Part shown: piece by piece, positions 49,515 to 58,978 of the stretch
Layout of the letters: every line of letters starts with the position of its first letter
How positions within the stretch are numbered: position 1 is the stretch's first letter
Assembly: GCA_963722295.1 (NCBI GenBank)
Contig: CAVRLB010000007.1
Coordinates: 205,481 to 269,480, forward strand
Source of the DNA: Brooklawnia sp032229645
GTDB lineage: Bacteria > Actinomycetota > Actinomycetes > Propionibacteriales > Propionibacteriaceae
Reading direction: 5' to 3'
DNA length: 64,000 bases
The notes under the pieces: generated by a model
Database searches by the model: none
What the model saw: the letters and a program-made list of their open reading frames with translations, nothing else
Told to the model about the DNA's origin: nothing
Translations under genes and position numbers: made by a program

Positions 49515-49892
49515 TCAGGCGTTGCCGTCTTCGACGTCCAGGTCATCGTCGTCTTCGTCGTCGAAGTCGGCATCATCATCGAACTCGTCGTCGAGGTCAT
49601 CGTCGTCCGCATCGGCCGGAGCGGCCGCGGCATGCGAGGTGGCGAGCAGCGCCTGCAAGGCGTTGGTATCGAGGCTCAGCCACCCGCTGGTGCCCACATC
49701 TGTCGCAGCCAGGCCGGTGACCGCGAACCCGACGGTGTCCGGCTCGGTGGCGTCTGCGGTCTCGTCCGACTCGTCGACGAACGGATCGAAATCTTCCCCG
49801 GGGATCACCGGACGCGGGCCGGAATCAACGCTGGCACGCACCTGATCTCCGATGGAGCTGGTGCGCGGACGATGCTTGCGGATCTCGGCCAT
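49515..49892 (-). CDS. small acidic protein with poly-Asp tail
   Basis: 125 residues. A basic start (MAEIRKHRPRTSSIGDQVRA) is followed by a neutral middle (TSGWLSLDTNALQALLATSH). The tail of about 35 residues is almost purely Asp/Glu (DDDDLDDEFDDDADFDDEDD). It is divergent from cysS. No family is recognised. The tail suggests electrostatic binding to a basic partner or metal. Confidence 0.6.
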   Translation of the reverse strand: MAEIRKHRPRTSSIGDQVRASVDSGPRPVIPGEDFDPFVDESDETADATEPDTVGFAVTGLAATDVGTSGWLSLDTNALQALLATSHAAAAPADADDDDLDDEFDDDADFDDEDDDDLDVEDGNA

Positions 49893-49991
49893 GATTCCTC
49901 CACTCGACGCCAGGACGCGGCGGAGCCGAGCTTATCCTGCCCCGCTGAGCGCGTGCGGCACGGATCACCGCCGACAAGTAAACTCCACCCT

Positions 49992-51395
49992 GTGAGCTTT
50001 CATCTCTTCGACGAACGCAGTGGCACGGTCACCGAGTTCATTCCCCTGAACCCGGGCAAGGTATCGATCTACCACTGCGGCCTGACGGTGCAGTCAGCCC
50101 CGCATCTGGGACATATCCGCAAGGAAGTCGTCTTCGACGTGCTGCGGCGCTGGCTCTCCGCCGAGGGCTACGAGGTGAAGGTCGTCGCGAATATCACCGA
50201 CATCGATGACAAGATCCTCAGCAAGTCGGCTGACCGGGGCATCGAGTGGTACGAACTCGCCTATGCGGTCGAACTCGAGCTGCACCGGGCGTATCAGGCG
50301 CTGGGCTGCGAGCCCCCGAACTACGAGCCGCGTGCCACCGGTCACATCCCCGAAATGATCGAACTCATCAAGGTGCTGATCGACCGCGGCCATGCTTACG
50401 TCGCCGACGATGCCTCGGGCGATGTCTACTTCGACGTGCGTTCCTGGCCTGACTACGGCGAGCTGTCGAACCAGCGGATCGACGACATGGCCCCTGCGAT
50501 CGATGCCGACCCGCGCGGCAAGCGCGATCCCCGCGACTTCGCACTATGGAAGGGCACCAAGCCGACCGAGCCCACCACCGCCTCCTGGCCGGCTCCCTGG
50601 GGCGCCGGGCGTCCGGGCTGGCATCTGGAGTGCTCTGCGATGAGCCTGAAGTATCTGGGCAGCGAATTCGACATCCACGGCGGCGGGCTTGACCTGCGCT
50701 TTCCGCACCACGAGAACGAACTGGCCCAGTCACGCGCCGCCGGGCACGGCTTCGCCCGCTACTGGATGCACAACGCCTTCGTCACGATGGCCGGCGAGAA
50801 GATGAGCAAGTCACTGGGCAACGGAACGGTGGTCACCGAGGTCACTCAGCAGTATCCGGCACGCGCGGTCCGGCTCTATCTCGCCCAGCCGCACTACCGG
50901 TCGGCAGTCGAGTTCAGCCCGACATCGCTGGCCGAGGCCACCTCGCAGCTCGAGCGCATCGACTCGTTCTTGACCAGGGCCGGTGCCAGCGGTCGGTTCG
51001 CCTTCGAGTTCGCGCAGCTGCCCGCCGCCTTCGTCGAGGCAATGGACGACGATCTGGGCACTCCGGCGGCGGTGGCTGTCGTCTTCGACACGGTCCGTCA
51101 GGGCAACCGGGACCTGGATTCCGCAGACAAGCAGGCTGCCGCGGGCAGACTCACCCAGCTGCGCGCGATGCTTCACGTGCTCGGACTGGATCCCTTCGAT
51201 CCGGCGTGGGCAGGCTCGCAGGGCAGCGGTGACCTGACCGAGATCGTGGACGGACTCGTCCAACTACTGCTGGAGCAGCGCGCCCAGGCGCGCGTCCGCA
51301 AGGACTGGGCGGCGGCGGACGCAATCCGCGATCAGCTGACCGCACTGGGCCTGACAATCGAGGACACCCCCGATGGTGCCCGCTGGAGCCGGTAA
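49992..51395 (+). CDS. cysS: cysteinyl-tRNA synthetase
   Basis: 467 residues from the GTG at 49992 (VSFHLFDERSGTVTEF), chosen because this is the normal N-terminus. Motifs are VSIYHCGLTVQSAPHLGHIR (HIGH-type loop, zinc Cys), GRPGWHLECSAMSLKYLGSE (zinc ligand), DIHGGGLDLRFPHHENELAQ and KMSKSLGNGTV (KMSKS). The gene ends 9 bp before the rlmB start, forming the usual cysS-rlmB pair. Confidence 0.96.
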   Translation: MSFHLFDERSGTVTEFIPLNPGKVSIYHCGLTVQSAPHLGHIRKEVVFDVLRRWLSAEGYEVKVVANITDIDDKILSKSADRGIEWYELAYAVELELHRAYQALGCEPPNYEPRATGHIPEMIELIKVLIDRGHAYVADDASGDVYFDVRSWPDYGELSNQRIDDMAPAIDADPRGKRDPRDFALWKGTKPTEPTTASWPAPWGAGRPGWHLECSAMSLKYLGSEFDIHGGGLDLRFPHHENELAQSRAAGHGFARYWMHNAFVTMAGEKMSKSLGNGTVVTEVTQQYPARAVRLYLAQPHYRSAVEFSPTSLAEATSQLERIDSFLTRAGASGRFAFEFAQLPAAFVEAMDDDLGTPAAVAVVFDTVRQGNRDLDSADKQAAAGRLTQLRAMLHVLGLDPFDPAWAGSQGSGDLTEIVDGLVQLLLEQRAQARVRKDWAAADAIRDQLTALGLTIEDTPDGARWSR

Positions 51396-51404
51396 GGAGC
51401 ATTC

Positions 51405-52349
51405 GTGGCGACTGGACGAAAAGTAGGGTCGGGCGGGCAGCGTAAGCGCGGCCTGGCCGGACGTGGACCGACTCCCAAGGCGGAGGACCGTGCCTACCAC
51501 AAGCCGTATCGGAGCAAGTCGAACGGCAGTTCAGGGCCGGGCTCGCAGCCCGCCAAGAACAACCCCAACCGCTCACGGGCCCAGGGCAAGAGCGCCGGAG
51601 CCGACTGGGTGGTCGGACGCAATCCGGTGCTTGAGGCGATGACCGCCGGTCTGCCGATCAAGGCCGCCTACGTTGCCGAGGGCGCCGAGCGCGACGACCG
51701 GCTGCGTGACATCTTCCGCTACGCGGCCGAGCACTCGATCTCGCTGCTACAAAGCACCCGCGCCGAACTCGACCGCCTCACCGGCGGCGCGGTGCATCAG
51801 GGCGTGGCGCTGCAACTGCCCGGCTACGAGTACGCGCATCCGAACGATCTGATCGCGGACGCCGTCAACGACCAAACCCGCGCCGGACTATTGGTGGCGC
51901 TGGACGGCATCACCGATCCGCACAATCTGGGCGCCATCGTCCGATCGGCGGCGGCTTTCGGCGCGCACGGCGTGATCATTCCCGAGCGCCGCAGCGCCTC
52001 GGTGACCGCAGTGGCCTGGAAGTCGTCCGCGGGCGCACTCGCCCGGATGCCGGTGGCGAAGGCCACGAATCTGAACCGGGTGCTGCAGGACGCAGCCAAG
52101 GCCGGTTTCACGGTGGTCGGGCTGGCCGGCGAGGCAGCCAACGATATCGCCGGGGTCCCGGGGGTGGACGGCCCGGTGCTGCTGGTCGTCGGCTCCGAGG
52201 GCGCCGGGTTGGCTCGGTTGACCCGCGAGCGCTGCGATGTGCTGGCCAGAATCCCGATCGCCAGCGAGGTGGAGAGCCTCAACGCCTCGGTGGCTGCGTC
52301 CATCTCGCTCTACGAGGTGGCCCGCTGCCGCGGGGATATGGCCGACTGA
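51405..52349 (+). CDS. rlmB: 23S rRNA (guanosine-2'-O-)-methyltransferase RlmB (TrmH family)
   Basis: 314 residues. A basic disordered N-terminus (GQRKRGLAGRGPTPKAEDRA) is followed by the substrate-binding domain (WVVGRNPVLEAMTAGLPIKA) and the SPOUT knot: LVALDGITDPHNLGAIVRSA, IIPERRSASVTAVAWKSSAG, LLVVGSEGAGLARLTRERCD, and IASEVESLNASVAASISLYE (the N-S-x-S motif that contacts AdoMet). It is translationally close to cysS. Confidence 0.94.
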   Translation: MATGRKVGSGGQRKRGLAGRGPTPKAEDRAYHKPYRSKSNGSSGPGSQPAKNNPNRSRAQGKSAGADWVVGRNPVLEAMTAGLPIKAAYVAEGAERDDRLRDIFRYAAEHSISLLQSTRAELDRLTGGAVHQGVALQLPGYEYAHPNDLIADAVNDQTRAGLLVALDGITDPHNLGAIVRSAAAFGAHGVIIPERRSASVTAVAWKSSAGALARMPVAKATNLNRVLQDAAKAGFTVVGLAGEAANDIAGVPGVDGPVLLVVGSEGAGLARLTRERCDVLARIPIASEVESLNASVAASISLYEVARCRGDMAD

Positions 52350-52398
52350 TCGGCCCGTCAGTCCGCCTGCCAAGCCTGCCAACAACCGGGAGCGATCG

Positions 52399-52411
52399 AA
52401 TATTTGATATT
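52399..52411. promoter_or_regulatory. AT-rich palindrome upstream of the uxaA-like gene
   Basis: AATATTTGATATT is a palindrome (AATAT/ATATT about TTG) in an unusually AT-rich spot of this GC-rich DNA, between rlmB and the dehydratase gene. It could be the operator of the FCD-type GntR at 54050 or part of the promoter. Confidence 0.4.
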
Positions 52412-52482
52412 ATTTGCTCCGGCGAGGAAGCTGCCGCGCGCCGAGGAGGCTGCTGCGGTTCATGGCTTGGAAGGTGATGACG

Positions 52483-54015
52483 ATGGCGTCCGATGACGCA
52501 GTTCTGGTACTCAATGGCACCGACGATGTCGCGGTAGCGCGCAGGAAGCTTCTTCCGGGCGAGGTGATAACCACCGCGCACGGCCCGCTCACAGTGCTCG
52601 ATGTCATTCCGCTCGGCCACAAGATCGCGTTGCACGATGTCGCCGAAACCGCGCCGGTCACCAAATACGGCTACCAGATCGGTGTCGCACTGCAGCCCAT
52701 CACGGCAGGCCAGCACGTCCACGTGCACAACCTGGTCTTCTCTGCCCACCACAAGCCGAAGGTCTCCGATCTCGATCACGCTGCCTGGACGCCGCCGGCG
52801 GTGCCCGAGCGCACCACCTTCATGGGAGTGCGCCGCAACGACGGCACCACCGCTACCCGCAACTACATCGCGGTGCTGTCGACGGTGAACTGCTCGGCGA
52901 ACGTCTGCGAGATCGTCGCCAACGAGGCGACCCGCCGCGGTCTGCTGGACGATTACCCGAATGTCGACGGCGTGATCCCGCTCGTCCACGGGCTGGGTTG
53001 CGGCATGGCGACCAGCGCACTCGATCTGCTGCAGCGCACCCTCGCGGGATTCGCCACCCATCCGAATGTCTCCGGTGTCATCGTGATCGGGCTCGGCTGC
53101 GAGGTCAATCAGGTCGACCTGATGATCAAGCAGATCCACACCCGCCGCGGTGTCGCGCAGGAGCGGATGACCATTCAGCAGACCGGCGGCACCCGAGCCA
53201 CCGTGGAGGCTGCTCTCGACGGCATCAAGAAGATGCTGCCGAGCGTCAACGATTCGTTCGTGCGCACCGAGCGTCCGGTCAGCGAGCTGGTGCTCGGTCT
53301 CAACTGCGGCGGCTCGGACGGATTGTCCGGCCTGACCGCCAACCCGGCGCTCGGCTACGCGTCCGATCTGATCGTCGCCCAGGGTGGACGATCGGTGCTC
53401 GCCGAGACCCCGGAGATCTACGGTGCCGAGTCGCTGCTGGTGCACCGCTCGACCAGCGAAGAGACCTCCCGGCGTCTGATGGACAAGATCGCCTGGTGGG
53501 AGGATTACACCTCCAAGCTGGGCGCCACCATGGACGCGAACCCGTCGCCCGGAAACAAGGCCGGCGGCATCACCACCATCTTGGAGAAGTCGCTCGGCGC
53601 GGTCGCCAAGTCTGGCCATGCCCCACTGCAGGCGGTGTACGACTACGCCGCCAACATCGACCAGCCCGGCCTCGGATTCATGGACACCCCCGGATACGAT
53701 CCGGTCTCGGTGACCGGTCTGCTGGCGGGCGGCGCCAACCTGATCTGCTTCACCACCGGACGCGGCTCCGCGCTGGGCACCGCTCCGGCACCGACCCTGA
53801 AGCTGGCCACCAACAACGCCCTCGCCGCCCGGATGGCCGAGGATATGGACATCAATTGCGGGCCGATTTTCTCCGATGGGGTGCCGGTGGCCGAAAAGGG
53901 CCTGGAGATCTACAACGCCCTGCTCGATCTGGCCAGCGGAACGCCGTCGAACAGCGAGTCACTAGGCTATGGACGCAACGAATTCCAGCCTTGGCATATC
54001 GGAGTCGTAATGTAA
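52483..54015 (+). CDS. uxaA: UxaA family altronate/galactarate dehydratase
   Basis: About 510 residues. A small N-terminal SAF-type domain (AVLVLNGTDDVAVARRKLLP, then GEVITTAHGPLTVLDVIPLG) joins the catalytic domain. Family motifs are FMGVRRNDGTTATRNYIAVL, IPLVHGLGCGMATSALDLLQ, VIVIGLGCEVNQVDLMIKQI and VLGLNCGGSDGLSGLTANPA, with the Cys residues of an iron-sulfur-linked site. GGAAGG precedes the ATG at 52483; in-frame ATGs lie at 52462 and 52477. It dehydrates sugar acids such as altronate. The GntR at 54050 follows. Confidence 0.88.
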   Translation: MASDDAVLVLNGTDDVAVARRKLLPGEVITTAHGPLTVLDVIPLGHKIALHDVAETAPVTKYGYQIGVALQPITAGQHVHVHNLVFSAHHKPKVSDLDHAAWTPPAVPERTTFMGVRRNDGTTATRNYIAVLSTVNCSANVCEIVANEATRRGLLDDYPNVDGVIPLVHGLGCGMATSALDLLQRTLAGFATHPNVSGVIVIGLGCEVNQVDLMIKQIHTRRGVAQERMTIQQTGGTRATVEAALDGIKKMLPSVNDSFVRTERPVSELVLGLNCGGSDGLSGLTANPALGYASDLIVAQGGRSVLAETPEIYGAESLLVHRSTSEETSRRLMDKIAWWEDYTSKLGATMDANPSPGNKAGGITTILEKSLGAVAKSGHAPLQAVYDYAANIDQPGLGFMDTPGYDPVSVTGLLAGGANLICFTTGRGSALGTAPAPTLKLATNNALAARMAEDMDINCGPIFSDGVPVAEKGLEIYNALLDLASGTPSNSESLGYGRNEFQPWHIGVVM

Positions 54016-54049
54016 TCCGTGACGCCGCCCCCGAACGAAAGGCGAAGTG

Positions 54050-54748
54050 ATGGCACAGCCGAAAGTCAGGCCCCTCGAACGCAAGGTGCTGCGTGACACT
54101 GTCTACGAATCGCTCGTGGACATGCTCATGTCCAACACGCTGGCACCCGAGGCACCGCTCAGTATCGATGGCCTGGCGAGTGAACTGGCCGTGTCACCCA
54201 CTCCGGTTCGCGAAGCGCTCGTCCATCTCGAACGCACCGGCCTGGTCACCCGTGCACCGCTGCGCGGCTACCGGGTGGCACCGCCACTGACTCGCGACCA
54301 GATCGCCCAACTCTGCGATGTGCGATTGATCCTGGAGCCGGGGGCGCTCGCGCTCGCCTTCCGCCGGGTGGACGAACTGGCGCCGGCGCTGACCAAGGCA
54401 CATGCCAAGCACGCCAAAGCGGGGGCGGCGGTCGCAGGCATCATTCCCGACAAGACGACAATGAACGCCTACCGCGAATACATGGACGCGGACTGGGCCT
54501 TCCACAACACCATCTTCGGGTTCACCGACAACGTCTACGTGCAGAACACCGCCGACCAGCTGCCGGCACACCTGCACCGGCTGCGCCAATCGGTGCAGCG
54601 CGGTATCAACGATTCCAAGCTCGCGATCGCCGAGCATGCGGCAGTCTTGAAGGCCGTCCAGGATCACGACCTGCAGGCCGCGCAACAGGCGATGTTCGAC
54701 CACATCGCCGGAGTCAAGGAACGCGCGACCCACGACGAGGAGGACTGA
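54050..54748 (+). CDS. GntR family regulator, FCD domain
   Basis: 232 residues. The winged helix at 10-80 has LVDMLMSNTLAPEAPLSIDG, then LASELAVSPTPVREALVHLE. The FCD effector domain has VRLILEPGALALAFRRVDEL, DADWAFHNTIFGFTDN (Asp and His metal ligands) and ISEH-like IAEHAAVLKAVQDHDLQAAQ with AMFDHIAGV. The position directly after the uxaA-like gene predicts control of sugar-acid use by a uronate-type ligand. Confidence 0.9.
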   Translation: MAQPKVRPLERKVLRDTVYESLVDMLMSNTLAPEAPLSIDGLASELAVSPTPVREALVHLERTGLVTRAPLRGYRVAPPLTRDQIAQLCDVRLILEPGALALAFRRVDELAPALTKAHAKHAKAGAAVAGIIPDKTTMNAYREYMDADWAFHNTIFGFTDNVYVQNTADQLPAHLHRLRQSVQRGINDSKLAIAEHAAVLKAVQDHDLQAAQQAMFDHIAGVKERATHDEED

Positions 54749-54912
54749 GGGCCTGGCGTCGTCTGCTGCGCGTCCGCCGCCGCGCCGGTCTGCGCATTCG
54801 GACCAGACGTTGGCCGTTCCCTAGCCGCGCTCTCGGCCGAGCGTTCGGTGACATCAACCGCGACCAGTTTGAGGCGGTACACTGAGGGGGCGTTGTTCCC
54901 CTTCTATCTGGA

Positions 54913-56361
54913 GTGTCCGTGACCGAGTCAGCAGCCCTCGCCACCACCGCCTACCAAGCCATGCTGACCCTCGTCGGTCAGACCGAACCGCGCATCGCCG
55001 AAGCGATCAAGGCCGAATTGCACGACCAACGGCATTCGCTGAAGCTGATCGCGTCCGAGAACTACGCGTCGCTGCCGACGCTGCTCGGGTTGGGAACCTG
55101 GCTGTCGGACAAATACGCCGAGGGAACCATCGGTCACCGCTTCTACGCCGGGTGCCAGAACATCGACACCGTCGAATCCGTGGCCGCCGAGCACGCCCGC
55201 GAACTCTTCGGCGCCGAGTACGCCTATGTGCAGCCGCACTCGGGCATCGACGCCAACCTCGTCGCCTATTGGGCCATCTTGTCTCACCTGGTGGAGCGTC
55301 CGGCGCTGGAGAAATACCACGCGAAGACGGTCAACGATCTCAACCAGGCCGATTGGGACGAGCTACGCCACGCGCTTGGCAACCAACGCCTGATGGGCAT
55401 GAGCCTGGACGCCGGCGGCCATCTCACCCATGGCTTCCGTCACAACATTTCGGGCAAGATGTTCGACCAGCGCAGCTACGGCACCGATCCGGTGACCGGC
55501 CTGCTCGACTATGAGGCCTTGCGCCAGCAGGTCCGCGAATTCAAGCCCGCGATCCTGGTCGCCGGCTATTCGGCGTACCCTCGGCGGCTCAACTTTGCCA
55601 CCATGCGCGAGATCGCCGACGAGGTCGGCGCGGTGCTGATGGTTGACATGGCCCACTTCGCCGGATTGGTGGCCGGCCAAGTCTTCACCGGTGACCAGAA
55701 CCCCGTCCCGTTCGCCCATATCACCACCACGACCACCCACAAGTCGCTGCGTGGTCCGCGCGGTGGCATGGTGCTGGCCACCAAGGAATTCGCCGACGAT
55801 ATCGACCGCGGCTGCCCGATGGTGCTCGGTGGCCCGCTCGGCAACATGATGGCCGGCAAGGCCGTCGCACTGGCCGAGGCCCGTCAGCCGCAGTTCCAGA
55901 CCTACGCCCAGCAGATCGCCGACAACGCGAAGGCGCTTGCCGAGGGGCTGCTCTCCCGGGGCGCGACGCTGGTCACCGGTGGCACCGACAATCACATCGT
56001 CCTGCTTGACGTGGCCAGCTCGTTCGGACTAACCGGACGCCAGGCCGAGGGCGCATTGATCGACTCGGGCGTGGTGACCAACCGCAACTCGATTCCGCGT
56101 GATCCGAACGGCGCCTGGTACACCTCGGGCATCCGGCTCGGTACGCCTGCGCTGACCAGCCGCGGGTTCACCCCGTCCGACATGGACGTGGTCGCCGGCC
56201 TGATCGCAGACGCATTGAGCGCCACCGCACCGGTCGTCACCGCCGCCGGCGCGCCCGGCAAGGCCAAGTACACGATCGTCGACGGGGTCGCTGAGCGCAC
56301 CAAGGCCGCCGCGGATGAGCTGCTGGGCAACCACCCGCTCTACCCCGGTCTGGAACTCTGA
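54913..56361 (+). CDS. glyA: serine hydroxymethyltransferase
   Basis: 482 residues from a GTG. Motifs are LKLIASENYASLPTLLGLGT, YAEGTIGHRFYAGCQNIDTV, VLMVDMAHFAGLVAGQVFTG and ITTTTTHKSLRGPRGGMVLA (PLP Lys in T-T-H-K). It is 50-60 residues longer than the usual enzyme (about 420), mainly because of an insert around residues 120-180 (HAKTVNDLNQADWDELRHAL), a form known in some actinobacteria. It interconverts serine and glycine with folate. Confidence 0.93.
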   Translation: MSVTESAALATTAYQAMLTLVGQTEPRIAEAIKAELHDQRHSLKLIASENYASLPTLLGLGTWLSDKYAEGTIGHRFYAGCQNIDTVESVAAEHARELFGAEYAYVQPHSGIDANLVAYWAILSHLVERPALEKYHAKTVNDLNQADWDELRHALGNQRLMGMSLDAGGHLTHGFRHNISGKMFDQRSYGTDPVTGLLDYEALRQQVREFKPAILVAGYSAYPRRLNFATMREIADEVGAVLMVDMAHFAGLVAGQVFTGDQNPVPFAHITTTTTHKSLRGPRGGMVLATKEFADDIDRGCPMVLGGPLGNMMAGKAVALAEARQPQFQTYAQQIADNAKALAEGLLSRGATLVTGGTDNHIVLLDVASSFGLTGRQAEGALIDSGVVTNRNSIPRDPNGAWYTSGIRLGTPALTSRGFTPSDMDVVAGLIADALSATAPVVTAAGAPGKAKYTIVDGVAERTKAAADELLGNHPLYPGLEL

Positions 56362-56453
56362 GCTTCCTCACATCGCATGCCTGCGCGGCGGCTCATCCCA
56401 TCTCGGGGTGGGCCGTCACGCATGACTCCGGTGAACTTCGATAGATTGCCTTC

Positions 56454-57053
56454 ATGCTCTTGTCGGATCGTGACATCTGTGGCCAGGTCAATGCGGGGCG
56501 GGTCAGTCTCGACCCCTGGGATGCATCCATGGTGCAGCCGGCGAGCATCGATGTTCGTCTCGACCGCTATTTCCGCATCTTCGAGAACCACCGCTATGAC
56601 GCGATCGACCCTGCCGCCGACCAGTCGGAGCTGACCCGGATGGTCTCGCCGGAGGGCGACGAGCCATTCGTCCTGCACCCCGGCGAATTTGCCTTGGGCG
56701 CAACCTACGAGTACGTGACGTTGCCCGACGACATAGCCGCCCGGCTGGAGGGCAAGTCGTCGCTTGGACGCCTGGGTCTGCTCACGCATTCAACCGCGGG
56801 CTTCATCGACCCGGGGTTCTCGGGTCACGTGACGCTCGAACTGAGCAACATGGCCACGCTGCCGATCAAGCTCTATGCGGGTATGAAGATCGGCCAGCTC
56901 TGCTTCTTCCAGCTCAGTTCGCCCGCAGCGCACCCGTACGGTTCGGCGACCACCGGTTCGCACTACCAGGGCCAGCGGGGCCCCACGGCGAGCCGCTCGC
57001 ACCTGCATTTCTCGCGCATTGAGGTGCCGCGCAATCCCGACATCGAAGGCTGA
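56454..57053 (+). CDS. dcd: dCTP deaminase (dUMP-forming type likely)
   Basis: 199 residues starting MLLSDRDICGQVNAGRVSLD. Motifs are MVQPASIDVRLDRYFRIFEN, then ARLEGKSSLGRLGLLTHSTA, GFIDPGFSGHVTLELSNMAT and MKIGQLCFFQLSSPAAHPYG, ending QGQRGPTASRSHLHF. Residues of the trimeric dUTPase-like fold and the R/S/E active set (EGKSSLGR, then HSTAGFIDPGF) are present. Related mycobacterial enzymes are bifunctional dCTP deaminase-dUTPases. It supplies dUMP for thymidylate. Confidence 0.94.
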   Translation: MLLSDRDICGQVNAGRVSLDPWDASMVQPASIDVRLDRYFRIFENHRYDAIDPAADQSELTRMVSPEGDEPFVLHPGEFALGATYEYVTLPDDIAARLEGKSSLGRLGLLTHSTAGFIDPGFSGHVTLELSNMATLPIKLYAGMKIGQLCFFQLSSPAAHPYGSATTGSHYQGQRGPTASRSHLHFSRIEVPRNPDIEG

Positions 57054-57139
57054 GCGGCTTTCCCTGCCTAGGACGCCGCCGAGCTGCGTCCGACCCCAGA
57101 ACGCCAGGCGACGGTGCCTGTCCACAGCGTGGGCCCTAC

Positions 57140-57260
57140 AAACAGCTGCCCAGAATCGCAGCGGCTGGCGATCTGTCCAACGAACTCGACAGCGACTACC
57201 GCAAATCACAGCAGCTAGCGAACACCCGGCAGCCGCTGCGACTTGCGGCAGCTGCTCTGA
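57140..57260. repeat. degenerate CAGCRGCT repeat cluster
   Basis: Variants of CAGCGGCTGGCGA, CAGCGACTACCGCA, CAGCAGCTAGCGA and the inverted CGGCAGCCGCTGCGA occur about every 25-35 bp in this otherwise gene-free stretch between dcd and the FHA gene. The core is that of the arrays at 27837 and 38205. Confidence 0.6.
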
Positions 57261-57339
57261 ATGCGCAGCCGGGCTCGCGCCCTGATTGGACGACTACCGG
57301 GCCGGCCAGTGCCGGACCCGATCAGGGGGCCAACAAAGA

Positions 57340-58908
57340 TCAGGGGGCCAGCACAGAGATCGTCTGCCCGTCGCCGAGATCGACGGCGCCGCCGACCATC
57401 AACTCGATGCTGCGCCCATTCGTCAGATGAGCCGTCTGGCCGTTGGGGAAGATCACGATGGTGCCGTTGGTCGAGTTCAGGTCCGATACCTGGATGCGCC
57501 CACCGGTGGGCGCGATCCGCAGATGGGTACGGCTGATGTCGTGGTTAGGGCTGGGCACCCGCAGCACCTGCTCACCGGACTCGGCGGACGGTGAACGGCC
57601 GATCACGACCGGGCCGGTCAAGACGATGCGTTCGCCTGCCGCGGTGAGCAGCACCGCCGGCGGCATCGGAGCAGCGGCCTGCTGCGGCATGGGTGTCGCC
57701 GCTTGCGTCGGTGCCGGGGCGCCCGCCGGACGCGACTCCCGGGCCGCGAATCCCGCAGCGCCCCAGGGGCCGGTGGTTCCCGCAGGCCCGAGTGACTGAC
57801 CGGCTGCGCCAGTCGGCTGACCTAGCGCGCCAGCGGACTGACCGGGTTCGGCGTCTGGTTCCTGGCCCGGAGCATAGGGCGGACGCTGACCCAGCACCTG
57901 CGTGGGTTCGCGCGCAAAGACCGGACGAGCGGCGGGGGCCTGGGATTCCGGAGCCTGCACCGGCCAAGCGTCTACTGCGGGCTCAGCCACGGTTTCGAAC
58001 GCGGGTGACGCCGGTTCGAAGACGGGCGCGGATGGCTCGAAAGCAGGTATGGGCGGCTCAGTGAAGACCGGCTCCGAGTACTGCTGCGCGTCGTCCCGGG
58101 AACCTTCGTCCGCAGCTTCTCGAGCGATCGGTCCGGGGATCACCGGGCCGCGCGTCCAGGGCTGCTCGGAAGCTGCCGGTGCCACGGGCGCGGAAGGCTC
58201 CGGCTCCGCGTCCGGGAATACCGGTGGGACGATCAGCCGCTCGCCGAACGGCGAGTCATAGAGGTTGACCGAGTTCTCCACGATCCCGGCAGCGGGCTCG
58301 GCGGCGGCGGAGGGTGCCGGCTCGGCGGCAGGAGCGCCGATCGCGTCCCAAGGAACGGCCGGTTCAGGCTCGGCGGCGGAAAAGCCGACGTCACCCCACA
58401 GCGCGGCCGCTTCGGCAGCCGCCCCGGAATCTCTCGCGGCACCCGCGCCGGGTTCGGCGTCCAGGTAGACCTCGGCCGCCTGAACCGCGCCGACGACCAG
58501 GGGCAGCTCCAAAGACTCCCCGGACCGCGCCGCCCCGTCCAACGGCAGGTAGACCGAACGCGAGCTGAGGGTCAGTTCGTGCCAGGTCAACGCACCGGCA
58601 CCGGATGCAAGCTCGGTATCGTTGTCGGCATCGAGCACCCGCACCGAACCGCGCAGTAGGCAGTGCAGCTGCTCGTCGTCCCAGAAGAGGACGGCCAGAT
58701 TGGGCATCGCATCGAGTCCGCGATCGGCGAGGATGCGAACGATCTGGGAGATGGACGCGCAGTCGAGCAGCGTCGCCCAGAGCCCGCCGATGAAGTCAGT
58801 GGTGGTGTCGGGGCTAGGTTCCACGATCACCATCGACGTCGGACCGCTCAGTACCGTCCATCGTCCGTGCACATAGCTGGCACGCCATGCGCCGTAGGGG
58901 GTCCTCAT
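57340..58908 (-). CDS. FHA domain protein with Ala/Pro-rich linker
   Basis: 522 residues from the ATG at 58908 (GGGAGGAG precedes it). Residues 1-125 form a globular N-terminus (YGAWRASYVHGRWTVLSGPT, then LADRGLDAMPNLAVLFWDDE) seen in actinobacterial FHA proteins. About 280 residues of Ala/Pro/Glu-rich linker follow. The FHA domain ends the protein: ERIVLTGPVVIGRSPSAESG, VPSPNHDISRTHLRIAPTGG (the GR..S..H pattern), LNSTNGTIVIFPNG. FHA domains bind phospho-threonine, so a Ser/Thr kinase partner is expected. Confidence 0.88.
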   Translation of the reverse strand: MRTPYGAWRASYVHGRWTVLSGPTSMVIVEPSPDTTTDFIGGLWATLLDCASISQIVRILADRGLDAMPNLAVLFWDDEQLHCLLRGSVRVLDADNDTELASGAGALTWHELTLSSRSVYLPLDGAARSGESLELPLVVGAVQAAEVYLDAEPGAGAARDSGAAAEAAALWGDVGFSAAEPEPAVPWDAIGAPAAEPAPSAAAEPAAGIVENSVNLYDSPFGERLIVPPVFPDAEPEPSAPVAPAASEQPWTRGPVIPGPIAREAADEGSRDDAQQYSEPVFTEPPIPAFEPSAPVFEPASPAFETVAEPAVDAWPVQAPESQAPAARPVFAREPTQVLGQRPPYAPGQEPDAEPGQSAGALGQPTGAAGQSLGPAGTTGPWGAAGFAARESRPAGAPAPTQAATPMPQQAAAPMPPAVLLTAAGERIVLTGPVVIGRSPSAESGEQVLRVPSPNHDISRTHLRIAPTGGRIQVSDLNSTNGTIVIFPNGQTAHLTNGRSIELMVGGAVDLGDGQTISVLAP

Positions 58909-58978
58909 CGCGTTCTCCTCCCGATACGCCGTTTTCACGGCCAATTGCTAGCCTGACAGCTTCGGAAGCAGTGAGCAA

